Origin: Lutjanus erythropterus
Lineage: Eukaryota > Chordata > Actinopteri > Lutjaniformes > Lutjanidae
Assembly: GCA_020091685.1 (NCBI GenBank)
Contig: CM034606.1
Span: forward strand, 23,576,695-23,640,694
Length of the DNA: 64,000 bases
Direction: 5' to 3'
Both the position numbers and the translations under genes were made by a program. How positions within the stretch are numbered: the first letter of the stretch is position 1; the number at the start of each line of letters is the position of its first letter. Positions 38,311-50,908 of the stretch are shown in pieces. The notes under the pieces are model-generated. The model ran no database searches, was not told the origin of the DNA, and saw only the letters and a program-made list of their open reading frames with translations.

Positions 38311-38400
38311 TAACATGTTTCCTTGATCTCTGATGACATATCGTGGCCATTTTATGATTTATTACAGTAAATATATTTCAGATTTATCCTTTAATGAATA
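38311..38400. repeat. Approx. 85-bp direct repeat, copy A
   Basis: AACATGTTTCCTTGATCT, ATGACATATCGTGGCCATTT and TATGATTTATTACAGTAAA recur with a few substitutions at 40,481-40,570. Confidence 0.65.
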
Positions 38401-40341
38401 CGCTGTTGAGCCAAGTCTTCAAAGCTTTTCATCCAGATTTATTTTGCAAAGAAAATTATGCGCCTTTCCAACGGAGAAAATGTGATTAAGTGCACTAATG
38501 GGTGACCTTTTGGCAGAGAAAGTGTGATGCAATGTCGTATATGCTGTAAGAAAAGGGTCTGGAGCTATTTCACCCGTGGTGCATTTTTGTCTGCTCTGTT
38601 TGGTGTGTGTCTGAAAAAAAAGGTACTGTATTAGAAAATGTCTGTGAACATTTCAAGAAAAGTGGAATTACATTTCCATAATCACAATGTTGAGGAGCAG
38701 TCTTACAGACTGTAGAAACTGAGCAGGAGGAACAAGAGCTATTCCTTCCAATATGACAGAAATACCCACAAGCGCATTAGTTGTATCTCATTTCCTCCAG
38801 GAGAATTTATCATTTAATATGATATAGATATGATTATATCATACAACAGTGCTGCAGTTTTCGTCCCTGCTTGTTAAAGGAAACAATTTCTGAGAGCAGC
38901 CTCATTAATACACCCTCAGAAAACCATTTATAAACTGTTCATTTTCTGTGTTATTGTCATACATTTGGAAATTAGACCACAAGGTAAGGCTAAATGCCGT
39001 GGTCATATTGTGTTTTCTAGTTTATAAATGTCAGTTATAATTCATCTGCAGGCACCTGTCTGCAAAGTTTGTTGTTTCTTTAAAGTCATCAAAATGCAGT
39101 AAACAAAGTCTAAGAAAAAAACGCGCTCAGAACCCTTGCTTTGTTTTTTGAGATCCTCCCCGTATTTGAGGTCTCAAGATCGGCAAGTACGGGTATATGG
39201 TGAAACAACTTGGGAATGAGAACGGGCTGGCGTATCCATATTTGCAATATGAGAGAAAGATCATGGTAAAAACTAAAGCATTATTATATGTTGCGGGAAT
39301 CAAGGGATACAGAGGTGATGCTAGATGATTTATGCAGCCCACAATTACATATTTATCTCTGCACAACATTTTACAATGTTGTTATGTCCCGTCTTGTAGG
39401 ATTAAATAATAACACAACTACCAAAGAATTTGAAAGGCTCAAAGTGACATTTTAAAGTGATTTACTTATCTTATTTTATTTTATCTATTTTTCATTAGAT
39501 AGGGATGATGCAGTTTAACATAGTTCTATTACAGAGCATTAAACAGATGTGTTGCACAAAGAGTTTACAGCTATTGTTTGTTTGTTTTTTGTCCAGAGTC
39601 GGGCCTTTCCATGTCAGCCTGCAGTGTGGTTAAAATATACACCTTACCACATATATACCACACTACACATGCCACAGTACACATACTGCAATACATATAC
39701 TAAAATGCACCTACACCAATACAACACAATTTTTTAGCACAATTATCTAAAAGTGGGCACAGCTCTGCTTTGGTTTTAACCATCACTTGACCTTTGCTGT
39801 GAAAGATTTTATCACTGGAATTAATTTCATTTCAGTTAGTCATGTGTTCCAGCCCTTCACAGCACTTTATGGAGAAAGGTGGTTGTCCAAATTTAGATTA
39901 ACGGTGTGGTATTTTACAAAATGCCATTTATTTTTCTTCTCCTAGTTACTCTGTTACTGTCTTGTCTTAAAATAAATCTAGACAGAGGCTGTGGGGTAGG
40001 CTGCTGGTGAATTTGAAAATCAATTTAAGGAAACAAAAAATGATGAAGCTGTCAGAGCTGAGTAGGTTGTATCATTCTTTTATGTGACAATGATGCCCAT
40101 GGACAGGCTTTTTTATTTCCGTGCCTGATCGTGTGAGGATGTGAGGTGTCTGATTGTGGACGACATTCACAGCTCATCTTAATATCTGAATAAGACAACA
40201 AAAGTTCTCAAAATGTGGGGGAAGTTGTCTTTCCGAACAAAAGAAATAAATCAGATGTTCAGAGTTCCCTAACTCACTGAGTGTTCACTGCAGTTCTGCT
40301 CAACATACTGTTCAAGCAGTCAAGCATTACTGAAAACTTAT
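38401..40341. other. Gene-free interval
   Basis: AT-rich; ATACAC/ATACCAC words near 39,640-39,730. No gene supported. Confidence 0.5.
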
Positions 40342-40482
40342 TTAAAAGGAATAGTTTGACAGTTTGGGAAAAGCAGGCAGACATCTCTTCACACCACACC
40401 AAAACTATCTAGATGGATAAACAACACTGCAAGCATGAGGGGAAAAATATATTTTTAAATTTGGGGTGAACTGTCCCTTTAA
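40342..40482. mobile_element. Short TTAA-type MITE (141 bp)
   Basis: The left end is TTAAAAGGAATAGTTTGAC. The reverse complement of the right end is TTAAAGGGACAGTTCACC. TTAA is present at both ends. The GGGACAGTTCACC terminus is a familiar fish MITE end. The right TTAA abuts direct-repeat copy B. Confidence 0.7.
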
Positions 40483-40570
40483 CGTGTTTTCTTGATCTTT
40501 AATGGCATATCATGGTCATTTTATGATTCATTACAGTAAACATTCAGGTCTCTCCTTTAGACTCTAGTCA
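40481..40570. repeat. Approx. 85-bp direct repeat, copy B
   Basis: AACGTGTTTTCTTGATCTTT and ATCATGGTCATTTTATGATT match copy A at 38,311. The repeat begins directly at the right edge of the 141-bp MITE. Confidence 0.65.
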
Positions 40571-43396
40571 AGATTGTTAAGTTTCCAAAGATGCCAAACG
40601 TGTCATGCAGAGAAATGTGGATAAAAGGATGGAAAAGACGGAGGTGGAGGATCAAAAATATGTTTCATTTATCTCTGAGTGAACGTGTACATTTGCATGT
40701 TTTTAGAGAATTCAAAGGCACTCAGAAGGAAAAATGTTTATTGAGGCTGAATTTGTTAGACGTATCTGATATTTTGCATTTTGAAAGTTTAATCATGACA
40801 ACAGAGATGTTTACCTTAGATAGTTATCGTCCAAATTTGGTAATCAGCCATGAGCAGATGGGAAGCCTCATTGACTTGAAAAACTGCTGGTAAATATTAT
40901 CACGTGTCTGCAGGCAGACTCAATGAAGGATGAATTTGAAGCACGGCTTTGCAGCAGTGAAGATGAATAATTTAATGTAGTTTTAAGGAGGTTTGTCAGA
41001 GAGCCTCAGAGAGAGACAGGGCCAAATAGAGATAGTATATTAATATATGTGTGTGTGTGTGTTTGCATGTGGGTTGATGCAAGCAGAGAGGTTTTGACAT
41101 TTCACTGATGAGTGATGAGAGGTGACAGCTCCAGAAGACCGACTTGTCTCGCCTTACTGCAGAGCTGAACTTCAGGAATTCTCTGAAACTCTGCTTCTCT
41201 GCAGCGTCGCTGTGTATCACTGACGTCTCCCGTCGTCAAAATGTCAGCTTTTTAGACAAAACTCAGTTTTAATCTAAGAATGATGCCTAGTATCAGTTCT
41301 GGGAAACACATGCATCACTAGAGAGTTTGCTCAAATGTCAACAATATGAATGTAGAAAATATTATTAGATGTGTGTCTTGTTTTTTTAATGTAGGTTGGA
41401 ATCTCCAAGTTAATTCAATATATTCCAGATGTTTGGATGATTCTTTTGGAGATTCAGTTTGAGGCTGAGTATGTCTGACTCTAATCATTTGTTATTTATA
41501 TTTTGAAGATCAGTTCTCGCTGTCATCTGGTTTAAAACTGGTTGAATGACATTATGACATTATTTGATTGATAGCCTAATCAGTGCAATACACATGTGAA
41601 AACATATCAATAATACATATTTTAGAAAAGCAAACAGGACATTTTTAACAGCTAAAAAAGGATTTATAGCCTACATGACTTATTTCATCAGAATATTTTC
41701 ATGGATTCATATGTAGTTCATACAATCTGTCATTCAGGATGTGGGACAACTGCTTGTAATTTGGGACTGTCCTGAATTTTTCATTCATTCATGTCTGTTT
41801 TTCTTAACTTCTGAAAGTTGATATTTTGAAGATAAGTGTTTCACTGGACAGCAACAACCTGCTGGGAACTATTTTTTAATACACACTAGATGAGGTAGTT
41901 TTTGCAGCAGCAGGATGGTGTAACTACAGATATTGTTCGTAATGAAGAAACATATCACCCAGTTCACTGCCTTGTTTTTTATTTATTTATATATTTTTGT
42001 TGTTGTTGTGCATTTATGACAATTTTGTTTTTGTTTGCGTTGTTTTCATCACACATAAAGTCACATAAATTTTCTAATCTTTTGTTTTGTTTTGTTTTGT
42101 TTTTTTATCCTGTGTTATTTTAAATTGTTTGTTTTTACTGTTATTGTTTGTTAGTCTGTATGATTACCAGACACTTTGTGGAGACTAATAGGCATAAACA
42201 AATCCCTAGAGCATTAAAAAAATTAATAAAATAAAATAAAATACATATTACAAAAAAGATAATGTGCTACATAATGAATATTTCGATTTTTCACCGAAAC
42301 TGACTAAAAACATTTCCATCTGAAACAGTGCAAATTGCATTGAATTTAAAATTCTGATAAACATTTAACCTGATGCAAATGAAGAAACAAACACGTTGTA
42401 CCACCTTTACTCATGTTTCTGAATGTATTGTTTTATCAACAGATCACGTACCTGGATGTTGTATGAAGTTAGATGAAAGCAGTTCTTTAATGAATGTGCA
42501 GACTGAGAGCATGCACCTTTTGAGAAATGCATCCAGTTGCATGAGAAACACTGTGTAGGGCACACTTGGGCGAGGATTTATTTCCAAACAATCAGAACTT
42601 GAGCTAACTTTAAAATGACTGAGGGCAGCATCCATAGAAACTCATTTAAATTTCTAACAGTGCTGTATTTTCTGCATCCTGTGGTGCACAAACAGGTTGG
42701 GTGAAAAATGCTGCGTTCTGCCTCACCACCTCTCAGAGTAAAACTAATTCTCATGTGGGATAGACTGTGACCATGAACCTGCTGGTTCGACACACCTCCA
42801 TAATCCTCTGTTTAATGCATTTCAATTCTACTTTGCATTTGAACAAGGCTGTGACATTAAAACACGGCAATTCTACATGGTTTGTAGAGCCCTTAATCTT
42901 CCCACTTATAGTTTCAGCCTCTAAAGCACAACATGTACAGGGAAATTCTTTGCTGATTATATCAATTAACCATCTGCTCGGCTGCGTTGTCTGAACATCA
43001 GCATCATAATATGCTGCAGTTTTAGCATCAGAACAAAGTAATGATGGTTTGCGTTTGTGATGCAGAGAAACGCAGGCTTTGTACCCACCGAGGTTACACG
43101 CTGTCTCTTGTCAAGCATTTCTCCTCGCTGCTGCTTTATATTACAATGCAGAAAGTTTTATGCAAAAGAATAATCGCTGAAAGAGGACTGGAGGGTGTGT
43201 GTGGTAAGAAGATGTTTTTCCAGTCTTGAAAAACACCTCGGTGTTGGAGATGATATATTTTTTGATATGCGAGATGTCGTTTTTATCTTCCTCTGACCAT
43301 TCCTCTCTCTCTGAAAAGTTTCTTAATACATTGTGGGAACCATAATTCATATTGTATTGTATTATTATTCTATTAGCAGACAAAGAAGCAACTCAG
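40571..43396. other. Gene-free interval
   Basis: A 100-codon frame at 40,591-40,893 has no recognisable domain. Small TG (41,047-41,062) and TTTTG (42,080-42,101) tracts occur. No gene is supported. Confidence 0.5.
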
Positions 43397-43813
43397 ACTT
43401 TCTTTTACAGTACACTAATAATACATAACAAGGTGTGTTTTTTTTTATCAAATTAGACTAGAAAAAATATGTTCTTTATTAGACAGTATTAGGACCTTTT
43501 TTAGACCCCTTTTATTCGTTCTTAGAGGGTAATTAGGGGCACATTGCAACAGAACTGTACTTTAAACCAAAGTTAAAGTTAAAGTATTATTTCCAACTGT
43601 TACAGTACAGTTCAATTGTAATGTGCCCCAAATTACCCTATAATAAACTTTCATTTACAGTAGAGTTCTTTTGTAATGGGTCCTTATCCTTTAATTAAGT
43701 CAAATGGGGTAATAAAGGGTCTAAAATTATGTCATCATCTTTTTTCCAGTTTTTGTCTGATTTCATACAAAGTACACCTTGTTATGTCTTATTAGCGTTC
43801 TGTAAAATAAAGT
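43397..43813. mobile_element. Large foldback MITE (417 bp, nearly full palindrome)
   Basis: The left edge reads ACTTTCTTTTACAGTACAC and then CTAATAATACATAACAAGG. The reverse complement of the right edge reads ACTTTATTTTACAGAACGC and then CTAATAAGACATAACAAGG. Inner arms also pair: GGGTAATTAGGGGCACATTG on the left against its inverse near 43,620-43,640. The centre is near 43,580. Non-coding. The class is not assigned; a hAT-like origin is possible. Confidence 0.75.
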
Positions 43814-46055
43814 GCGATCAAGAAAAAAGAATAAGAAATGCGTCTGTGCTTTTTCAGCTTTACACCCATTAATGATCCTTTCATACTTCCTTGGTTGTGG
43901 ACAATTCACAGGCCATCCCCATTTCTCTCACATAATAATAATCTCATCTTTAATTAGTGCACACTTTTGACAAATCAGCTTTAACAGTCAGGCCTCCGGT
44001 CAGCGGCATGCAGAGACTCTGTGGGAGGCAGCGGTAAAATCCCGTGAAAGGGCAATTTCAGAGCTGTCACATTGCTTCACTCAGATAAGATTCCCACCAG
44101 GTAACTGCTGCAACAATTCTGCACTTGAATCCAGCCTGGAACCATCATTGCCTCGACCCACTATCAATCCTTTTGTCTGTGTCAAAGGAAGCAGAAATGC
44201 CATGGAAACCATACTTTAAAGGACATGAAATTATCTTCCCATTTCCTGTTGGAAAACTTCTTTCTAAAATGATCCTCTGTCGGAAATAAGGGGAACAGAC
44301 TGTGATCATGATTATATGATTTAGAGTGTGAGCTGAAATGTATCAGTCAGTTAGGAAAATGACACATAAAACAGATGAACAATGATTTATTTAAGATATG
44401 AGTTTATTTTTAAACCACACACGATAAGTTTAGGGTTGGTAAGAAGTTAATACAGAGGATTGTTCAAGAGGAGGCTGTACCACTGTATGTTTAACTACTG
44501 TATAATAAGGGACCAGACTTGTAAAGGCTTGTACACTCCATATAACCACCAGCAAGGCACCAGGATTTCTGTATACCCACTTAAAAATACATAACAATAC
44601 ATAATAATATCATTTTGTGACACAACTTTAACTTCAGTCATTTGTTCTTGCAAATACTGAGTTGTGAAATGTGACAGCAAACATTGCAAAATAGGAGAGC
44701 AGGGACATGTCCCTATCAGTAGGGACTACTGTCCCTTACAATAATTTTGATTAAAAGCGCATGCTGTAATTTCAGCCAGCGCTCGTCTTACAGCAGCACA
44801 TGTACCTCTGTGTCCCCTCACGCTGTGCACTTCAGGCAGGAGACTGACAGCTTTTACTATGTAGCTGATGACTTATTGTCCCCAACAACCGTAGCATGAA
44901 ATATCCATAGTGACCATAATGCGCTAAAATTAAGGATGACATCATTATGGGTTAAGGTTTTGTACTTCAGCATAGTTTTTAAAAAAATGCATTGACCTTC
45001 ACTATTCACTGATTTAATGCACCACCCAGCAAAATAGCTCAAATGCTCTCGATTGGATCCTTCAGCTGTGAGCAGAGAGGCTGAGAGGACTGGTAATATT
45101 GGAACAGAGGGGGTAAGTGGACTGGTTTTACTGGGACGGAAAGGCTGAGAGGACTGGTTATATTCAGATAGGAGAGGCTGAGTATACCCACTACAACACT
45201 ACTGCCTTATGCATTTAGAAAAGGAACCAGCAAATAACAGTAGGAGGCATGTTAACAGAAGTCATGTTCAGTTGCATTCAGGCTTGGGAGTAACAGGTTA
45301 CAAGTAATGGAATTACATAACTAGGATACAAAAACGGTGTTGAGTGCTGTTGTAATGGTAGTACATTATAGTATAACATTACAGTACAGTGCCAGTTCTG
45401 CTCTCCAGCTGTGAAAATACTATCATTCAATAACATTTACTTTACAGAGACATTTTTGCAGAAAGACCAACCAGCACCACTATTAACAAAGAAATTTAAA
45501 TGCACATAATTAAATTCAAAAGTTTGAATTTGCAAGGGTTAGTTTTGAACACATACCACATGTAGTGAAGTACCAAGGAATCTATGGTACAATCCTGTGG
45601 TAAAACTAAGTCTGAGTAGTACCAGATGTGACGAGGGGGTTGGCGTGAAGGTGTCAATGAGGGGAGGATAGAGGAAAAAGTCACCTGGGGAATTTCACCC
45701 CAGGAAATAATTTAGAGAACCTTGAATGCTGTCTAGAAAATAGACTATAAAGCACAGAGACAGGTTTTCATAATTAAAGCAAATGTTTTATTTATCATAA
45801 TCAAAGCAACAATCTTTTTTTTCCCTTCACAGCAGCTCCAGTCCCTGCAAATGTAATAGATAAAATAACCAAAAATGAATGTGGTGGACAAGATTACTTT
45901 ATTATAATTAATACTAAAAAGGTCTCAATATAAATTCTTGACAGTAAATGTTACAAAATATAACTTGGTCCAACATAAAGTAACAAAACTAAAGAAACTA
46001 AGCCGAGGCCACTTGTTGAGAGAATTTTCACAAAAGTCATTTCATTGGTAGAGTT
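43814..46055. other. Gene-free interval with a degenerate minisatellite and a repeat fragment
   Basis: 45,077-45,187 contains three to four imperfect units built around GAGGCTGAGAGGACTGGT. 45,285-45,390 has GTAACAGGTTACAAGTAATG words like the 9.83-kb repeat. The patch 43,960-44,180 is less AT-rich and repeat-free. No gene is supported. Confidence 0.45.
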
Positions 46056-46411
46056 CACTGTAAAAATGAAAAAGTTGAGAAAACTCAAAATTTCAAGGCA
46101 AATTCTAAAACTCAGTTCTGAAAGAGTTTTACCAACTACTAATCTTAATATTTTACTATTTTCAGTTAAAACAATCTAATTTTCAGGCACCCAAATACAG
46201 ACAAAGCTCACTGTGACCATTTCTTGAAATATTTTTTTGGAGTTTCTAAACCTCAAAGATTCAAGTTATACAAGAAAAATAAATAGTCTCAACAAAAGTG
46301 TTGGCAAAAGTTTTTTTTTTTTTTTATGTTATTTCAAAACTTACCAACTTGAGTCGGGCTCAAAATTCAAAAATAAAAAAGTACTAAATTGCCTTGAAGT
46401 TTTGAGTTGTC
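46056..46411. mobile_element. CACTGTAAAAA-type MITE
   Basis: Starts CACTGTAAAAATGAAAAAG. The inner arms AACTCAAAATTTCAAGGCAA (46,082) and TTGCCTTGAAGTTTTGAGTT (46,389) are inverted copies with one difference. The right terminus is eroded or replaced where the LINE relic begins. Confidence 0.65.
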
Positions 46412-46435
46412 TCTTTTTTTATTTTATGGAGTTGG

Positions 46436-46872
46436 CTGAGCTGTTGTAAAGCCTGATGGCTTGATGGAGACAAAGGATCTCTTGAAGCGTTCAGTCCTGC
46501 AGTGCAGCAGGATGATCTGTTTGCTGCAGCTGCTAGTTTAGCCTGCCAGGATGTCGTAGAGGGGGTGGCTCACATCGTCGAGCATCATGGCATGCATTTT
46601 CCTCCATGCGCATCTTTCTACTACGGTCCTCCAGTGTGTCCAGCATCTTGCCAAGCACTGGCTGAACCAACCTTTTTCAGCAGCTTTTCCAGCCACCTAG
46701 AATCCTTGTCTGTCAGGCTGCCTCCCCTGCAGACTGTGGCATAAAAGAGCACTTGCCACCATTGATGGATTTTGCATTTGCATTTTACTGCAGATGTAAA
46801 AGGACCTATAGGCCTCTGAAAAAAGAGCAGAGTCTGTTCCTTTTGGTAGAGATTTTGCAGGTATTTGGTCAC
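46436..46872 (-). pseudogene. 3' end of a second degenerate LINE (C-terminal region after the RT)
   Basis: On the minus strand the frame 46,872 to 46,621 reads YLQNLYQKEQTLLFFQRPIG, then VLFYATVCRGGSLTDKDSRW, then LEKLLKKVGSA. This corresponds to the LYKKGQ.RL.FLR and FY..VC.GG....D...LDKL..KAGS blocks of fish LINE proteins. After a frameshift, the remainder (a SHPLYDIL-like and RTERF.RSF-like block) can be followed to about 46,436. Frameshifts and stops show it is dead. It differs clearly in sequence from the LINE end at 10.8 kb. Confidence 0.8.
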
Positions 46873-46959
46873 AAACTAAAGCACTGGACAAATTAAAATG
46901 TTGACCTGATGATGACATTATATGAAAAGTTTATCATGAGTGGGACATGAATAGATGAA

Positions 46960-47135
46960 TCAAATATATTGACAATCCATTCAACAATTGTGACATTTTC
47001 AATCAAAATCACAAATTCCCAGTTATTCCCTGACTCCTGTAGGGAGTAACTGGGAAAAATGAATGTCTGCACCAAATGTAATGGCAATCTGTCCTATAGC
47101 TGAGGTATTTTAGTCTAGACACAGTCCCCAAAATC
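46960..47135 (-). repeat. Dispersed fish repeat (AGCATG/GACCAAAGTGG family), copy 3
   Basis: ATGAATGTCTGCACCAAATG, then GGCAATCTGTCC and GAGGTATTTTAGTCTAGAC give the reverse orientation of the family. An earlier half-unit, ACAATCCATTCAACAATTGT, lies at 46,972. Confidence 0.5.
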
Positions 47136-48422
47136 CCTAGAATCACGATTCCTGTGCGACTAAAAAGATGAGCAACAGTGGTCTTCATTAAAGTAAAATT
47201 TGTAAAGCTTCACATACAGTAAAGAGTAAATAGGGGAAACTTGCAACATACATATAAGGCAAACTGCAGCTTCACAGCTGGTTCATGGCCAGACGGAGGA
47301 GTACTAAGCCTTATATTATCAACCTTTCTCATGAAAAAAATATAAACTCTTCACACTCGCCTGGGCAGGCTTCAAATCCATCACTGTGGAAAAGGGCTAT
47401 ATACTGAATGCATTACTGAACAGAAGCCTTCCAATATGACAGATTTAGTGAGAGGCAGCCTTTGCATCTTTAACGGCCATCTAATTTCTTTTTCATGAGT
47501 TTCTTTTTTTTTTCAGTGTGATTTAAAAGAAATTCAAAATATTCTCACATCTCTATGCTGAGCAGTTGAAGGGGAGGTAAGACATATGAACAAGGTTTTA
47601 ACCGCTTATAATGACTGTAAATAAAGCAGTAAAAAAATACTCTAAAACAAGTGTTAATATATATTAAAATTGTGTTTAAAGAAGGATTCTTTTGTCTTGC
47701 TTAGCTCTTGTGCTCTGAAGACAAATGTTTTGGCTCAACAAACAAAAATTAATGCAAGTTTGAGTTTGCATCAGTCTTTTTGAGTTGTGAAGTTATGTTC
47801 AAGCAAATAATTAGGAGCCTTAGAGTTAGAATTAGGAGAACTTTTCCCCCACAATTAAAGGTATTTTTAATTGCAGAACAAATTCCAAGCTCAAATTATA
47901 AATGACACAATATTAAGTCGATTGTTTTAATTACCAACATTAGTATATCCACATGACTCATCAAAATAATATTGGCAACTCAAAAGATTTATTAGCTAAA
48001 TCAATAAATTAGTATTTTTTATCTTGCAACCATGCATTTAGTTAAATGGTGGTTATACGTCTCCTGAATGACTTTTTAGAGTTTCATCTGGGTTGGACTC
48101 AGCTCCCCTTTGAGTTTGTTCATGGACTCAGACTCAACCCGGTAAAATCGTTTTTTTCTGGAGTTGCCAGAATGCACGCACACATACACACACACAAACC
48201 CAGAGAAGAAACCAGACCCTTGCTGTTCTTGTGAGCTATTGATTTGCCCAACCTGCTCTGCTCTTGTAAATGTGCATTCAGCCCCTGTGATTCCTCTGTG
48301 AGACTTTCAGACATGTGCCATGAGTACAACTGCAGGCTTCAACCAGCGTGGCTTCCCCTCTGTGTGCATCCATCTGTCTTTCACCTCCTGTCTTCCTGTC
48401 CCTTTCTGTATCTTGATGATTC

Positions 48423-48454
<32 letters not shown>

Positions 48455-48589
48455 ATGAAGAACAGTCAAAAAATTAACTCCAGAAAAGAAAAGTCCCAGA
48501 TGGCTGTCTGAGCTCACCTTGATAAATCACACAAACACATTGTCCACAGGGTGAAAGATAACTGACAGACACGTCTTGGAGCAGAGATG
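47136..48589. other. Gene-free interval
   Basis: CA-rich tracts at 48,176-48,200 and 48,422-48,450. No gene supported. Confidence 0.5.
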
Positions 48590-48730
48590 GTATTATAGTC
48601 TGCAGGTTGACGTGTGATTGAGGAGACAACCTTTTTTTTTATGGACAGCAATATCAGTCTGTCAGTTGATCCACCATGTCGGTCCACGATATCTCAACAA
48701 CTGTTTGACTGATTCCAAATGAACTTTGTT
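48590..48730 (+). repeat. Dispersed fish repeat (AGCATG/GACCAAAGTGG family), copy 4
   Basis: GTCTGTCAGTTGATCCACCATG, GGTCCACGATATCTCAACAA and CTGTTTGACTGATTCCAAAT match the left half of the family. Confidence 0.55.
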
Positions 48731-50872
48731 TACCTGAATATTGCTGTTTTACATAACCTCAGACTACACCAAAGGTCTGGCCAAAGGCATTTATTAGTTT
48801 CTGATTCTATCTTTAACCCCCCTCACCCTCTCCTCAAGGAGGCAAAATTATCACCCATAGCATCAGTGATCTCCATGGCAACAGCAGCACATGCAGATGC
48901 CACAGTCAGAGCGCCTTCAAGCTTTGCTACCTTTGTTTTAATCTGTTATTTAGTCTGTTCAGGCTGGACTGAATGCCAATCCTGGTTAATATCCAGTCAG
49001 GAAAATGTGGACGGCATGGGACTCAGACTGGCCAAGCGACAAGAAAATAGAGACTGTAGTGTCCACATCCAAGCCCTGCTCCAACACAACATCCTGGATC
49101 AAGCTACTGCACTTGTCTTCTGAGTTGACAGGACACAATACGCAAGGCTCCACCAGGACAGGAGGAAGTGGACTCTGGTTTGCATCAATGATGCTTCAAA
49201 AGCACAGTCAAAACTGATGGACAATGTTTCCCAGATTTTTAATGTGACCATGCCGACTATATTACCATCACTATTTCGTTTACACTGCCTGAAATTCAAA
49301 GAGTTGTTTCTATGAGCTGTATCTATAAGTACCTTGTTGACACCAAACTGCTGCCTCTACACATACTGTTTCTATAGTAAGCTTACTGCCCTGACACCTA
49401 CAGTCTGTGTCTACAAATTCTGCATCTAGTTCTGTCCCTAAGGTGGCTTTCTCCCACATTATTACACTGAATATTGTTTGTGTATTGATTGGGTTGGCAC
49501 ACCGCAATATAGTCAGCCCTGCAGCTTTAGTCTGTTCTCTTTACAGCCAAGAATGAACTGAAATTGTCCCTGTATCATACATGTGTTTCTGCTTTTCTGT
49601 TGGTTCTTTTGGTTATATTAGATTTTTATTTTTGCTGTGTTCCCATTTGGTTAGTGTATGTGTTTTCTGCATGTTCTTAGCAGTGTGGTTTTATTTTGTT
49701 TTTTTAATTTCCAAATTAATTATTAAATAAATATTGAATAAATTTATTTGGGAATCACGTATGTGAACCTGTGTGACCTTTTTGGTATTCTGAGCATTAC
49801 ATATACATATAAGTTTTTACCTAGGGTGCAGTTCTCCAGGTGGAAAACCTAAAAACTAAACCAATCCCCCTCTTTTTACATGAAAAAAGAGGGCTTGAAG
49901 AAGTTTAAACCCTGACCCCTTTCTTACCCTCTCATGCCTCACCGATCGCTTCATAATGTGGGTGTCAATGTTGCAATGTGGGTATTGTAAAGTTAGTTCC
50001 TCCCAGTTCTGACATTGGAAAAGTGTGAGAGGGGAGGGAATTTCTAAAGCTGTCCATCCGACAAGCAATTCTGTTGAAGAATTGTTGTCCCCTTTTGTCT
50101 CTAAAATTGCAGCCACATATACATCAGTAAGTACTTATCCCTTTTACGCACACATGCTTGCACTCATTTTTGATTAATCACAATCCATTACACCTGCAGA
50201 GCAAAGAAGTTCAGTTGCACAGCATGTTTGTACTCGTATTTTTATGCTCATGTCTTGTTTATTTGACTCTCCCCTCTATCTTCTCTGCAGAGAACTCACT
50301 GCTGCATGTTTGAGAGACGCAATGAAGCCGAGTTGTGCTTTTGTAGCTCCTGACCTTTTCACATGCAAATCAGCGCAACACTCCTCAGCGCGTGAAGAAA
50401 ACAGGAGTTGATCCAGGCCACTTCAGATCCCTTTTAATGAGCCAACAGTGTCACGAAACGTACACGTGTTCGATCTCGGCTTCCCTCTCATGACCTTTTC
50501 ATCATCCTCCCTCTGGAGAGTTCATCCTATCTACATACTGAGTGTGTCTGATGCATAAAGAAGGAGAACTACCTACCACATAAATCAACAGGTTAAATAA
50601 ATAAATCCATTCACTTCAGTCACTCTACATACAAACAGCTGCCACAGGAAATAATTTTAAAAGCATCAAATCAGGAGACGGCCTTCGTTTATGCACTCTG
50701 GTTTGTTATTTCTTGACAAAATATGTTATTTGTCAGCTAAAAGCCTCTAATTGTCACTGTGGCTGTAATAATGTTCTTGTCCTTTTCTTTCAATCTGAAC
50801 AAGCAGATTCAAACACTTTCAGATTTGTCACTGCTGCATCAGAGCAGGTGTGTTTGTGTGTATATGTGTGTA

Positions 50873-50908
<36 letters not shown>

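Noticed and set aside
40591..40893. 100-codon + frame next to a MITE
   Set aside because: No similarity I know and no splice signals; its left edge is a repeat copy.
44700..44740. Small palindrome TCCCTATCAGTAGGGA as a regulatory hairpin
   Set aside because: Too short and isolated; expected by chance in 64 kb.
48719..49123. 134-codon + frame, longest on that strand
   Set aside because: No recognised domain. The first bases are dispersed-repeat DNA and no promoter or splice site fits. It may be part of an unknown transposon, but I cannot support a gene.
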